NCBI GenBank assembly: GCA_012845835.1
Contig: JABAKD010000024.1
Coordinates: 3,655,374 to 3,719,373 of the forward strand
DNA length: 64,000 nucleotides
Source: Undaria pinnatifida
Taxonomy: Eukaryota > Sar > Phaeophyceae > Laminariales > Alariaceae
Direction of reading: 5' to 3'
Shown here: positions 21,701 to 29,605 of the stretch, one piece after another
Layout of the letters: each line of letters starts with the position of its first letter
How positions within the stretch are numbered: position 1 is the first letter of the stretch
Translations under genes and position numbers: made by a program
Notes under the pieces: model-generated
The model's input: only the letters and a program-made list of their open reading frames with translations
The model's database searches: none
Told to the model about the DNA's origin: nothing

Positions 21701-22762
21701 CGATCAGTATATATTTCCTGTGTTTGGTCGACGTTTTGCACCACGTGTGCGCCTCCCTAGAGTGTACCTGGTACATGATTTCGCACGATTAGTGGTGTTT
21801 TCGTGGTTCATTGGCCATCTGATGATAGGTCCGCTGATCGTGTTGGCCTTCGAATACATGGGGATGGCCAACTTCGGATGGTTGTTCAACGAGACAGCAG
21901 GCTCGAGGAATGGGGTCGTTCCGTGCTCGCTTATACAACGGGGCTATGGGATGTCTACTGTTCACATCGTCGCTCGTAATCAACCAGTAATTAGAGCATC
22001 TAGCATACATAACTCGTGAAATACATGCTTGCTGATTCTATAAACGAGCACAGACTTTTTTTATGTTGTGGGTGCACACGAGGAGCTTTTCTACAACCGG
22101 AGACGTTCTCCCCAACATTGCGTGAATGATTTTTGTCATTTGTGCCATCCGACAGTGCGCGGCATAGGGTTCAACATCGATCACCTATGAACATTCTCAG
22201 AGACAAAAAAAAAAAAAAAAGCGCAACCAAGACCATAAAACTGCCGCTATGCACGAGGCATATCTCCCTTCTGCACCTAGCTTCAGTTACATTAGCACGA
22301 TCTAATCCGCCTGCTGCCCGTGATCTATCTTTTCAGATCCCGGTGTGCTTGGCGGCTGAGATACCTCTGGACTGCCCGCTAAAGCGAGCGGGCTACCCCT
22401 GCGGCCCGGAGCGGTCCGGGAATTTCCATGTACTTGGGAAGCCCATTGTACTCCACGTGGGGTCAGACGTGCAGAACGCGTTGTCGTGCATGATTCAATC
22501 AGACGGCCTGCTGATGGGGTGCAGCACATTTGGTCAAGTTGCGGGCCTCCTTACGAAGGGGATATCGTTTTTCTCGATGCACTGCAGTGGCGGTAGAACG
22601 CCAACGCAATACAAAACCATCCCTCCTCTGGCCGTTGCGGAAAGGGGACACTTGTGGGTTCCTGTTTCCGGGTCCTGGCGTGACCCGGTATTGACTTCAA
22701 CGGATATTTTGAGTTCAACTCTTGATACGTTCCTTTCTTCCAGAAGTGTGATACGGACTTGA
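2786..22762 (+). CDS. Fucosyltransferase-like glycosyltransferase, 5-exon gene with a frameshifted exon 1
   Basis: Gene model joined by eye from 2786-3397, 15934-16154, 20844-21114, 21167-21190 and 22337-22762, about 517 residues. Residues about 10-22 form a hydrophobic segment after basic residues, as in a type II Golgi signal anchor. A GMGLGAQLF motif (out of frame, see exon 1), HVRMGD at residues 297-302 and GCSTFG at 437-442 follow the order of the G-G-L-G-x-Q, H-x-R-x-G-D and late G-x-S-T-F motifs of GT11/GT23-type fucosyltransferases with a GDP-sugar GT-B fold. Such an enzyme would add a deoxyhexose to a glycan in the secretory pathway; brown algae use many of these for fucans. That role and the sugar are inferred. 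Donors are GTGAGA, GTGAGT, GTTTGA and GTACGT. The split codon TG/G across intron 2 restores Trp278 without disturbing the frame. Introns of 12.5 and 4.7 kb are full of mobile elements. An alternative is a related algal GT of unknown specificity. Confidence 0.68.
3796..4000 (+). mobile_element. Family A MITE, truncated copy
   Basis: It begins GGCTACGGTGGGGGGGTCAC directly at the end of the CAA run and keeps the subterminal half-palindrome (TGCGAGTGACCCC near 3880) and the following AT-rich core. The other end is not recognisable. Confidence 0.6.
4044..4300 (+). mobile_element. Family A MITE, complete copy
   Basis: Terminal inverted repeats GGCTACGGTAGGGGGG and CCCCCCTACCGTAGCC. Just inside them are palindromes of the ACTCGCGCGAGT type. 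No coding capacity. A nearly identical copy lies in reverse orientation at 17471-17704. Confidence 0.85.
4495..4682 (+). mobile_element. Family D fragment with a local 17-bp tandem repeat
   Basis: Carries the family D terminal module (CCAGCTGTGAGATCGA, CTCATCTTTGCAAACTG, CTCCGATCGCGCG), then five variants of CACGGGTTGTGTGTCCT in tandem from about 4588 before CCTCATTAAGG. Confidence 0.75.
5143..5270 (+). repeat. Five tandem copies of a 26-bp unit
   Basis: CATTCCAACGATATTAGGTT starts at 5143, 5169, 5195, 5221 and 5247, an exact 26-bp period; the fourth copy has one substitution and the fifth decays at its end. Confidence 0.95.
5399..6652 (+). pseudogene. Decayed LINE (non-LTR retrotransposon) reverse transcriptase
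   Basis: Conceptual translation gives WREGAVVNLFKKGEKADPGN, then TVGKTLCNILNDRM, SEGQAGVRPN and FLDMYRRPTI (5400-5730), a QGV...YSRYI trace near 5885-5940, LMFADDFVGISQTPEGWQKQ (6270-6330, the F-A-D-D catalytic box), FRWKCGEDKL and YLSVEISKDC (6440-6510) and VVPKLEYVC (6620-6650). These follow the block order of RVT_1 LINE polymerases. Several stops and frame changes make it non-functional. It is interrupted at about 5946-6185 by a family D element and cut at 6652 by a TRIM repeat. Confidence 0.85.
5946..6185 (-). mobile_element. Family D fragment inserted in the LINE
   Basis: Reverse-orientation family D: CGCGCAGACTGACTAACATC, GTTCCAGGGGGAGTCGCCGA, CGCGATCGGAGCATCACACA and GATCTCACAACCGGGAGTGC. 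It separates the RT blocks before and after it, so it arrived after the LINE. Confidence 0.8.
6652..6796 (+). mobile_element. TRIM, 5' truncated copy (LTR, primer-binding site, tRNA-like segment)
   Basis: LTR from TGCTATCAGG at 6652 to CCTTAACA at 6725, then AA and TGGCGTCGTCGACAG as primer-binding site. At 6762-6786 GTGGGTTCGAGTCCCG followed by AATCCACCA resembles a tRNA T-arm and 3' end. The right part is missing: family D sequence follows. Confidence 0.7.
6797..7615 (-). mobile_element. Family D element with long C tracts
   Basis: Reverse-orientation family D: TCACAGCCGGAGTG, CCACCTAATATCGAAATCCG, ATCACCTCATTATCTTTC and TCGCCTAGACCGAGCACCAC, with C runs of 8-18 at 7018-7180 and more at 7340-7530. 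Apparent Gly-rich ORFs on the other strand are tract artefacts. Confidence 0.75.
7616..9095. other. Unassigned intronic sequence
   Basis: More GC-balanced than the flanks, with overlapping ORFs on both strands (7940-8152, 8247-8558, 8603-8812) but no domain I recognise. GTTGTATACCCTTCA occurs twice, at 8474 and 8497. It may be the remnant of another mobile element. Confidence 0.3.
9100..10680 (-). mobile_element. Family D, long composite copy
   Basis: Reverse copy of the whole family D consensus, ending at 10577-10661 with its terminal module. Segment 9100-9310 matches 19975-20200 in reverse, showing that the family extends at least this far. At least two units appear fused, since the leading module recurs near 9665. 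Confidence 0.75.
10690..10832 (+). mobile_element. Family D terminal module facing the previous copy
   Basis: ACACTCCAGCTGTGAGATCG to CCGATCGCGCG at 10705-10787 is the inverse of 10577-10661, so the two modules form an about 85-bp inverted repeat around an AT-rich spacer. Confidence 0.8.
11281..11653 (+). mobile_element. TRIM (terminal-repeat retrotransposon in miniature), complete
   Basis: Left LTR 11281-11364 and right LTR 11569-11653, both TG...CA, about 89% alike. The flanking 4-bp direct repeat is CGTC (11277-11280 and 11654-11657). Primer-binding site TGGCGTCGTCGACAG starts two bases after the left LTR; polypurine tract AGGGGGGGAGAG lies right before the right LTR. The internal part is only about 204 bp and non-coding, so it depends on enzymes in trans. 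At 11400-11424 it contains a perfect T-arm (GTGGG, 7-nt loop, CCCAC) followed by ATCCACCA. Confidence 0.88.
11920..12012 (+). mobile_element. Family D terminal module, solo
   Basis: ACTCCAGCTGTGAGATCGAA through CTCCGATCGCGCACATTACG alone, without the G-tract body. Confidence 0.75.
12380..13465 (-). repeat. Satellite-like tandem repeat, block 1 (about 160-230-bp units)
   Basis: Five diverged units, phased by CACGGTGTGGAA-like sequences near 12533, 12694, 12897, 13116 and 13343, each followed by a CGGCTGATCGCTGAT-like box and a GTCGAGGT box. The reverse complement matches block 2 at 44.7-46.3 kb. Confidence 0.75.
13466..14700. other. Intronic sequence with a degenerate family B end and hairpins
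   Basis: GATGCGTGCTATGATAGAGG at 13840 and TTGACCCAAATTTGTCGGAA at about 13901 are a decayed family B left part. ORF 14138-14392 has no domain. Short perfect inverted repeats cluster at 14498-14597. Confidence 0.4.
14707..14880 (+). mobile_element. Family A MITE, partial
   Basis: GGCTACGGTAAGGGGATGAC start and GGGGTCACTCGCGGCAGTAA subterminal palindrome remnant; the right end is lost against the family C element. Confidence 0.55.
14929..15161 (+). mobile_element. Family C MITE
   Basis: Ends CTGCGGTAGCTCC and GGGGGGCTATCGTAG; core ATTCTTTGACCAAAGTGCCG, CGACGTCGTCGTTCGATAG. About 230 bp, collinear with 41321-41553 and inverse of 31264-31494. Confidence 0.75.
15210..15460 (+). mobile_element. 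Family B MITE, complete (251 bp)
   Basis: Terminal inverted repeats GACGCGTGCTACGATAGAGG and CCTCTATCGTAGCACGCGTC. Flanks read TGGG on both sides, a possible 4-bp target duplication. Non-coding. It lies about 470 bp before exon 2. Confidence 0.88.
15934..16154 (+). CDS. Exon 2 of the glycosyltransferase gene
   Basis: Acceptor GTGCAG ends at 15933 and donor TG/GTGAGT starts at 16155. The frame is closed by an in-frame stop at 15874, so the exon must start after it. It encodes 73 residues plus two bases of a Trp codon: TGLGSKTSIERMKR at the start and VLQEARKNFHVHPRP at the end. The phase matches exon 1 (phase 0) and exon 3 (two bases plus one), which is strong support for the model. Confidence 0.62.
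17018..17190 (+). mobile_element. Family A MITE, partial and decayed
   Basis: GCCACTTACGGTGGAGGAGG and GGGGTCACTCGCGCCAGTGA mark one end; no matching right end. Confidence 0.45.
17471..17704 (-). mobile_element. Family A MITE, complete, inverse of the 4.0-kb copy
   Basis: GGCTACGGTAGGGGGGTCCC to CCCCCTACCGTAGCC. Base for base it follows the reverse complement of 4044-4300 apart from an about 22-bp gap near the palindrome, so the two copies are recent. Confidence 0.88.
17705..19135. other. Intron 2 sequence without recognised features
   Basis: ORFs such as 17922-18299 (-) have a hydrophobic stretch but no known domain. No other repeat family is recognised in it. Confidence 0.3.
19140..20220 (+). 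mobile_element. Family D, long copy with G tracts
   Basis: From ACACTCCAGCTGTGAGATCG through AGGTCGGCGACACCCCTTGC, CTGACAGCTGTGGAAGG, GGGGCCTGATTTTGATCAAA, GCTAGGTCTAGGCGATGGTG and GTAGCAAGAAGACACTCC. G runs of 8-13 at 19562, 19815 and 19957. Confidence 0.8.
20221..20843. other. End of intron 2, nothing recognised
   Basis: AT-rich intronic sequence leading to the acceptor of exon 3; no repeat family seen. Confidence 0.3.
20844..21114 (+). CDS. Exon 3 of the glycosyltransferase gene, with the HxRxGD motif
   Basis: Acceptor TTTTGTCCAG ends at 20843. The first G completes Trp278, then come YDDNLECAFARDRLNFSV and HVRMGDRRAF. H-x-R-x-G-D is the nucleotide-sugar-binding motif of GT11/GT23/O-fucosyltransferase families. 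The exon continues with FNLLEAFMGTV and PPLFHVFSET, typical of a beta strand leading to the second Rossmann domain. The donor is CAG/GTTTGA at 21115, weaker than the others. Confidence 0.7.
21167..21190 (+). CDS. Possible 24-nt micro-exon of the glycosyltransferase gene
   Basis: It is bounded by an acceptor (GGTTCCGCAG) and a strong donor (GTACGT), phase 0 on both sides, and encodes LNPDHSCV. Intron 3 before it would be only 52 nt. Exon 3 also joins exon 5 in frame without it, so it may be skipped or spurious. Confidence 0.35.
21200..21640 (-). mobile_element. Family D fragment in intron 4
   Basis: Reverse copy: TTTATAGTTTCCGCTCACAG, C tract at 21242-21275, CTGTTAGATTTTGTCCCCCT, GGGAGTCGCAGACCTATATC, GCGCGATCGGAGCATCACAC, GATCTCACAGCTGGAGTGC. 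Confidence 0.8.
22337..22762 (+). CDS. Last exon of the glycosyltransferase gene
   Basis: Acceptor CTATCTTTTCAG ends at 22336. The exon encodes 141 residues and a stop. It contains PIVLHVGSDVQNALSCMIQS then LLMGCSTFGQVAGLLTKG, matching the late GT-B motif where Ser/Thr and Phe line the donor site in fucosyltransferases (GNSTF-like). The last about 33 codons (from 22664) lie in the first unit of a decayed tandem repeat that continues past the stop, so the true C-terminus may differ. Confidence 0.65.
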   Translation: MPVCLAAEIPLDCPLKRAGYPCGPERSGNFHVLGKPIVLHVGSDVQNALSCMIQSDGLLMGCSTFGQVAGLLTKGISFFSMHCSGGRTPTQYKTIPPLAVAERGHLWVPVSGSWRDPVLTSTDILSSTLDTFLSSRSVIRT

Positions 22763-23160
22763 TTGGCAATTTTGGAATATGTTACCCGTATCGCGGTGTC
22801 GTGTTGGATATACATTTCCGGGTCTTGGTGTGACCTGGGTTTGACAACGGAGGTATTGGGGTCCACCCCTGATACGTGTATCTCTGCCAATATTGAATCA
22901 CTGATGTTGTAGCATGCGGTACGTGGTTGGTTTGTAGGTTTGACTACGTGTGAGCCCATCGAAGGGTCGTGTTGGAAATCGTTTCCGGATATTGGCGTTA
23001 CCCAGCTTTGACTTCCAGGGGATACTGAGTTCCACTCTTGATACGTGTCTCTCTGACAGGAACATATCACTACTGTTGCAGCGTATGGACTGTAGTTGGT
23101 TCGTAAATTTGATATGTCATCTCCGTCGAGCGTCGTGATTGAGATTGGCACGATACTTTC
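22664..23160 (+). repeat. Three decayed tandem units overlapping the 3' end of the last exon
   Basis: Units start at 22664, 22813 and 22981 with TTTCCGG(G/A)T and share TTGACTTC...GAGTTCAACTCTTGATACG-like boxes. The first is inside the reading frame, the others beyond the stop. Confidence 0.75.
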
Positions 23161-24700
23161 GCAGTAAGTACCTCCCACCCAATACCTGTCTATTCGATGT
23201 GAAGTGACACAGTCGACTGGCCCATGTAGCTAGTGCATTCTAAAAGCTTGACAATTTGACTCTGCCACCTCTATCGAGGGGTCGTATTATAATATATTGG
23301 TACACCTACTACAGTAGCACCAGTCAGTAGCCGCCTAGTCGCTGTTCAGTGGGACACGGTCGTTTGGTGCACATCTACACTTTGGAAACAGTCAGGTGTG
23401 CCCAGGGTACCGCCGTTATGTCTTCGTGCCCGTTACAAATCATATTGGGGCGTACATTATTTGAAGGGGAGTAATCTACCGGACGTTTGAATGGAGGCAT
23501 TTTACGAAATGCAGAAGTCGAGGCGCTTATTTCCGTCAGGCGAATGGTAGCATTTACACATATTTTTCCGGTTGGGCTTGGTCTTTGGGCTTGTGCGTAC
23601 AGGGGGCGGAGGTGCTGTCGAGTTGTGTGAGGATGACTGGACGGTTTCGTACGTTCCGACTGGCGCGTGCTGCCTTGTAATATGTGTGTCACTCCTTTGC
23701 GTACCGTCGTCGTAGCCTCAGCCGTTTCACTTGTCAGCAAAATGAGTGACTGTTGATGATTTCCAATGGCGACTGAGGATTTCACGTATTTGCTAATCAA
23801 TGCTGTTTGTGTCCAACGGCACAGTTGTATTTTATGGCAGACAACTTGCCTAACGCGCCAAGCAGGCACAATAACAAGCCACCCTGTAATTCCAGGCCAA
23901 ACACAAGCACGTTGCACCACGGTGGCAAAAAAAAATAAGCACTGCGGTTTACCCGGTAGCTCTGAGTGGGTTGACTAGTTTGGATAGGGATTAGGATATG
24001 CGCGACCAGGGAAGTTAGACGGCTTGATATAAGCTGGGAATAGCTGTCGCTTGAGGAGGCCAAATTGGATACCACGTAAAGGTTCGAATAGGAATCGCAT
24101 GTAACATGTTTACTAATAATGATCAGAAGGGTTTGAACGGATTCCTTGTAGTTTAGAGATGGTAATTTCTGTATGAAATTGCAGCGCATTCGATAAAAAA
24201 GGGGGGGGGGTGTTGTGCTTTGAGTACATATGTCATGTACGGTGTGGATTACATCCTTGGGTATGGCTTTGGCGTGGTGTCGGTTTCGGTGTCCATTCGT
24301 GCATCAAATTTGTTTGTGGTCGTGTTTTCCGGTTGCTGTGGTTGCGTTGATGCGTGTAAAATATGTTCCACTTTTGATGGATTTTCCTTGATTCTCTCTA
24401 GGGGGAAGAAAAAGTTTTGATTTCAACAGCATGGCAACGCTCTGTTTCTCGATGGAGGTGCCCGTAGCAATGAATGGCTACCTACTCCAACTGTATGTCC
24501 CTTGAGCTATCTCCCGACGACGACTCTTAGGGTTAGGGTATGTACCTGGGTTTTATACGTACGGAATATTGATTGTCACCTAATTTCGCCGCCGCAGACC
24601 GCTATCGGATTTCGCCCCTCACTGTGATGTGCTGATGGCATAACATATGTTGGTTAGAGTCTCGGTCGCGTTGACTGCCTATGTATGTGAATGTGTTGAT
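23161..24700. other. No supported gene
   Basis: A 181-codon frame at 23375-23920 (-) overlaps another at 23797-24189 (-); neither has a recognisable domain. GTTAGGGTTAGGGTA occurs near 24527, a short telomere-like string. Confidence 0.3.
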
Positions 24701-24702
24701 AG

Positions 24703-25002
24703 CATGCTTGAATATGATACGGATACGAAGATGGTTGAGTATAGTAGGGGTTTCCAATAATCGCTTGCCTACATGGTAACGGGATCTCGGGATGGTGGAA
24801 ATATTCTGGTTATTTGGCCGCCTTTCTTCATGGCGAGCGCCCTGCTCGTTAGCTCTCCACGTTTTGCCCCTCCACGTTGCGCCTCGGCATGGAGCTGCGA
24901 TAATAATGAATATTAATCATGCATTTATCTACCTGCTGCTGGCCCACCGCCCCCAGGTTGATTGTGCAATGGGTGAGCCCTCTACGTTTCGTAGCGATTA
25001 GC
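24703..25002 (+). mobile_element. Family H repeat, copy 1
   Basis: Pairs with 30308-30623: ATGGTGGAAATATTCTGG, CATGGCGAGCGCC, CCACGTTGCGCCTCGGCATG and TTATCTACCTGCTGC are shared. It may be an LTR; weakly coding-like sequence follows. Confidence 0.65.
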
Positions 25003-25112
25003 ACACGATAATTATCGCGTACGTGGTACTGTTCTTGTTCGAAGCAAGAAAGAGTGTCGCACAGCAATGGCCCTCCCTAGGAAAGGGAGCAAGCTGGGTG
25101 TCTGATTTGAAC

Positions 25113-25790
25113 TATGCCTGAGGGCGAGGTCAAAATGGGCGGAGTGGGCGTGAAAGCGTTGGTAGAGATAGCGGGGAGCGTTCAACGCGCCAATATGCGG
25201 GAGCTGAGAGAGCTGCTCGCAAGAAGGGATCGACTCGAGAAATAAATCGAGGGTGGTTGCTGTTATGGTTTTGGGACCATCGATCAGATTTCTGCCGGAT
25301 GGGATGAGTTATACAGAATCGAAGGTTGGATTGAGGAAAGAAAACTCATCATTTGCGAGTACTCCCAAGTACTCCTCGAGCTCTCCAGCTTCTCTTGTCC
25401 GACAGGAGCAAATGCGAGAATTTCGCAGCAACTCAGATGAAGGGGAGCGGGCGGGGCCAAGCGTGAGTCACAGCTCGTAATCCCACCACTTGAGACTGGG
25501 AGCGAGAGCACCGCACACCAGCAGCCGCAGGAGCAGCAGCTGCAGCAGCAATTCGAGACGGGGGAAAATGGGATCGTAGTTGATTCGGGCAGAGAGATGG
25601 TAGAATTGGAGACGAGGGAGGGAGAGCCGGAGGAGCTATTGCAGCTGCCACCGAAGCAGCATAGGCTTCAACCTCCGGTGGCGTAACTTCCTGCGTAACC
25701 ACCGCCTACCACCGCTGTGAAGGACGCTGAGAGGCACGAGCACCCACGAGCACCCAGCCGGAAAACCCTTTCCGCCGTTTGGACCAGACA
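25113..25790 (+). other. Low-complexity coding-like stretch, possible retroelement remnant
   Basis: A short frame at 25113-25244 (MPEGEVKMGGVGVKALVEIA...) is followed by a Gln/Pro/Glu-rich frame through about 25460-25685 (for example PQEQQLQQQFETGENGIVV) with CAG-rich DNA. Stops and shifts separate the parts. It lies just after family H, so a gag-like or pol-tail origin is possible but not shown. Confidence 0.25.
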
Positions 25791-25799
25791 AAGGCGACA

Positions 25800-27055
25800 A
25801 TCAGGTCATATCACGTAGACGTTCTTTCCGTCTGGGCTTCGTCCTCATTCTAGAGTAGTACCCAGCAGGTATCATTGTGTAGTGGAGTTTTGCTGTGTGA
25901 ATAAACATCATATGAACTGCCGAGATATATGATACTGCTAAATATAGTCTACAGCAGCAGTATTTGACTGACGTAGCCATCACGTCTTATTCTTTGCTGT
26001 TGCGACTGTTTTTTCGCGTTATATCATAGAAAAGGGCGAATAGCTTGGGCAGAAGGACGGGCAGGGTAGATGCTTGTGCCTATCCCCCAACCCCTCGTGC
26101 CCCAATCTCCGCAACTGTGATTGGTTGTGGTGATATAGCTCTGCTGATCAACCGGTTACTATAATGCAGGATACAGGATGTTTGACAAGATGAATAATGG
26201 ATAGTGCCAGCCGTAGTCGCGCTTGATTGTGGCAGCCGTATTTCTGTCTGTCTTGTACTCCCACGTCTTCTGGGCTTCGTTCTCTACCACAGTTTGGGTT
26301 CATTCATTTTCAATCAACCATTTTCTCTGACATGCCAAAGAGGTAAGTTAAGGAATCGCCATCTCTTCGGAGTATATCTTTTTAATGTCGGTCGTGCCGT
26401 GTATTTTCCCATTAGAATTCCTGGTAAGAATATACTTCATCCCCGTCTTCGAGATACATTGGTGACGGTTCATGGCTGTAGGGGCGTGGTTAGTACCAAT
26501 AGCATGATATTTACGGTACGCACGAGAGGTGACGAATACCACATACGTGGCAACTTGGTTGTCCGATACATTGCTGGCTACTTCCAGAATAGTTGGTTGT
26601 CACCCTGAACGGGGATCTAGCATAGTGAGGTAATTTCAGCCTGGAAATACCCCACTAAAATTAGATACCGATAGTGTTAGGAACTATATTTATACTATCA
26701 CGTATTATAAGGCAATGTGTGGTGGATGTATGGGGATGTGTTCTTCTCGTTAAACTGAATGTTGCACCCTGATATTGCGCCGGTTGTTCATGCAGTATGA
26801 ATATTAAGTTATTGTGTGGCATGTTTTTTTTTTTCCACAATGATGGATGATAGTAATATGTTTAAGCCTGCACTCTGATGCTGTGCCCTCTTTAAAGCGC
26901 ATCGGGTAAGAGGTACGAGGTTGTAGTTTGACAACGATTGATTATAGTAATAGGTTCAAGCCCCCTCGCGCCCAAACCCCCTGCCCTTCCCATTCGTGTG
27001 TGCTTGCATGCACGTGTAATGTGTGGTGCCTGTGTGCCGTACAAAATGTACTGGT
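25800..27055. other. No supported gene
   Basis: ORFs at 26204-26608 (+) and 26348-26542 (-) overlap each other on opposite strands; neither is recognised. Confidence 0.3.
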
Positions 27056-27059
27056 AATG

Positions 27060-27650
27060 AGCAGGGGGAGCAAAGGGTAGAAATAAGGTTTATATTATTC
27101 ACAGGTGCTCAAATAGCATGTATGTACGTAGTACACGAGTATTTTGAGTACAGGAGACGAGAATGGCCAGTATTCCTGCGCTTGTCATGGAGTTTACCTG
27201 ATACCGCGTTCTATATAAGCAGGGTAGAAACAAGGACCATATGATCCACAGGTGCTCAAATAGTATGTACATAGTATACGAGCATTTGATTACCACAAAG
27301 TAAAGGAGGATGGCCTATATCCCTGCGATTGTCATGGAGTTTACTTGGTACCGTATTATATATACGCAGGGTATAAATAAGGCCTATATCATTCACAGGT
27401 GCTCAAATACTAAGTACATAGCATATGAGAATTTGAGTACCACAAAGAAGGATGGCCTAGACTCTATATTCCTGCGATTGCCATGGAGTTTACCTGGTAC
27501 CGTATTCCATATAAGCAGGGCAGAAACAAGGAACGTATTATCCACAGGTAGGTGCTCAAATTCTATGTACATAGTCTAGTATACGAGCATTTGAGTGCAA
27601 CAGACAAGGATGGCCTATATTCCTGCGTTTGTCATGGAGTTCAAACGGGT
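27060..27650 (+). repeat. Minisatellite, about four units of 143-157 bp
   Basis: GGATGGCC...TATTCCTGCG recurs at 27163, 27309, 27452 and 27609 with CATGGAGTTTACCTGGTACC, AAGCAGGGTAGAAACAAGG and CACAGGTGCTCAAAT in each unit. Confidence 0.9.
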
Positions 27651-27964
27651 TTTACTCAAGCTTGCCAAACTGTTTGAACGATCGCTATTTCTTTATCACG
27701 GTATCATATCAAGTAGCAGCATGGATAAACACATCTGCAGCACTGTTATACTACGTGTCGCTCTTCCGGGAAGGAACATGCGGAATAACTTCACCCTCGA
27801 TAGAACAACCTCGTGACGCGTATCGAGTCGTTTTAGCTCTGATTTTAGGTACTCTGAAGCAGAAACAAACACGCGGTTGAACTCGTGCTATACCGGCATC
27901 AACCAGGTGTCGACTCAACCATGAGATATAATTATTTGTTACGGGATTTGCGGTGAATTGTGAT

Positions 27965-28214
27965 ATATGCGTTTGTTCGGGTAGGAGAAACCCGCTCGAG
28001 AAAGGTCTCAAACTGGACGAGTTCGGTAAGTCTGAACCCAAAGGCGACTGGCCTTTTCCGCGAGCTGGTCGGATGCATGATGTGGCTTGCTAACCAGACA
28101 CGTCCGGACATTGGGAAGGCAGTGAGAGCAGTGGCTAGGTACACGGCTTCACCGAGGAAGGTGCACTGGAAGACTGCAGTTGGTATTTTCGCTTTCACCA
28201 GGATTATACGATGA
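27965..28214 (+). pseudogene. Ty1/copia pol fragment (end of reverse transcriptase)
   Basis: The frame reads LNPKATGLFRELVGCMMWLA, NQTRPDIGKAVRAVARYTAS and PRKVHWKTAVGIF, matching the end of the copia RT (LVGSL-x-YLA-x-x-TRPDI and NP-x-x-x-HW). No other pol domain is attached. A related, more decayed piece lies at 29505-29605. Confidence 0.85.
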
Positions 28215-28314
28215 ACAACTGATTTTTGAGAATGTTGAAACATCTCATGATTTAATACGCAAAGGTTCGCTCCAGATGGCTATCTCCACCGCACCTGAGA
28301 TCAAGGCTACGGCA

Positions 28315-28570
28315 GGGGTAGGTACTCCATTTTCACTACCTGGTCTGAGCCACTCTCGAGACTCACGAGTGACTCTGTACCTCACCGACATAAACACGCC
28401 AGGCCATTTGTTTGGTGGACCGTAGCTAACCATTCAGTTGGGGACTCATATCGAAAGAATAAAAATGCACGAAAGAAAGCCTATGGCCGCAAGGAACAGG
28501 GGAGTCACTCCCGCGAGTGATCCCGAATCACTGCAGAAAAAGGCCCCGAGAGAGGTCCTGACCCCCTTAA
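28315..28570 (+). mobile_element. Family A MITE nested in family E
   Basis: GGCTACGGCAGGGGTAGG to GACCCCCTTAAGG, with GACTCACGAGTGACTC and AGTCACTCCCGCGAGTGA palindromes. It interrupts family E between ATCTCCACCGCACCTGA and ACGCATCCGTA, which are close together at 42655-42710. Confidence 0.75.
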
Positions 28571-28590
28571 GGGTCAGGTCTGGTTGACAT

Positions 28591-28830
28591 CCTCACGCAT
28601 CCGTATACAACTATAATACTGTACAGCTTGCGCTGCCGGAGTAGTAACGGGGGCCGCAGGTGGGGACAGCTCGCGCTATCGCTATCGCTGGAACCGAAGG
28701 ACACGCCAGAAAACCAGCTGGATTGCGAATGCAATTGAGTTAAGTCGACACACGACGTGTATGAAAATACGTGGAAGTGTGGTGAGCTTACGCTTTATTG
28801 TTCCCCATCCGCCTGAGGATAATAAAACGT
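28591..28830 (+). repeat. Family E repeat, copy 1
   Basis: Matches 42645-42940: ACGCATCCGTA, ACACGACGTGTATG, ACGTGGAAGTGTGGTGAGCT, CCCCATCCGCC. The position after a copia fragment suggests LTR origin. Confidence 0.65.
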
Positions 28831-28923
28831 TCGCTGTTTCTACAGTTTGATAATGCTATTATTTGAGATTTTTCATTGTCATTTGAGAAATGAAACCCTG
28901 ATGATGGACGAAATGGCGTATGT

Positions 28924-29218
28924 ACCGGTCGCCCCGGTGCTATATCAGGTTATCCTCGAGCCTGGTATAGGTGAATTTTGTGAGTTCAAATCCCCCCGAG
29001 TGCATACTCCTATAAATACGTGGGGACTTTTCTTGCGCACAAATTGACTTGCGGAAACCGCGAGAGCGTGAGTTAGCAACACTCGGTGAAAACTCGACGA
29101 GCAGTTGGATTGCTGAATCCCACGCGCGAAAAAATCGAAGGCAAGAACCGGGTGGGGGGAAGGGCGACACCTGTGACCACGGCTTGTCCAGAAACTGGAA
29201 AGTAGATGTGTGTGAAAT
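28924..29218 (+). mobile_element. tRNA-derived SINE, copy 1
   Basis: Matches 61460-61768 over about 300 bp: CAGGTTATCCTCGAGCCTGG, B box GAGTTCAAATCCC, CGAGAGCGTGAGTTAGCAAC, GACACCTGTGACCACGGCTT, AACTGGAAAGTAGA. No poly-A; an AT repeat follows. Confidence 0.8.
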
Positions 29219-29504
29219 ACTATATATATATTATAAAATATATATATATATAAATATATCATGAGTATATCACGAGCTGGAAGTATGACATTTTTTGGGG
29301 GGCTAGGGAACGGCAACGTTTTTGTTAAACTACCCGGGGTCAACCATGGGTAATCACGCTTTGGTTTTCTCAACGCAACCCATTGGTGAGATCCATCAGA
29401 GCCAAATCACTGAGAATCATCCTGCAAGAAAGGTTCATGCCCACCTGTCACCGCTTGGGCGGGGTAGGACTTGCTTGACCGTGCAGTAGATTCGGGAAGG
29501 CTCG

Positions 29505-29605
29505 TGAATTTCGAAAAAGGTCTCCAAGTCGACAAGTTCGAAATGTCTGAACCCGAGGGGAACTGCCTTTTTCGTGAGCTGATTGGGATTTCTATGTGGT
29601 TTAAC
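29505..29605 (+). pseudogene. Second copia RT fragment, decayed
   Basis: AAAAAGGTCTCCAAGTCGAC to TTTTTCGTGAGCTGATTGG is collinear with 27998-28090; the frame gives LFRELIG then stops soon after. Confidence 0.6.

Noticed and set aside
23375-23920. 181-codon ORF on the - strand
   Set aside because: The longest unbroken late frame but Ser/Thr/Pro-rich, overlapped by another - frame, with no recognisable domain.
26204-26608. 134-codon ORF on +
   Set aside because: Antisense frame equally open; no family match.
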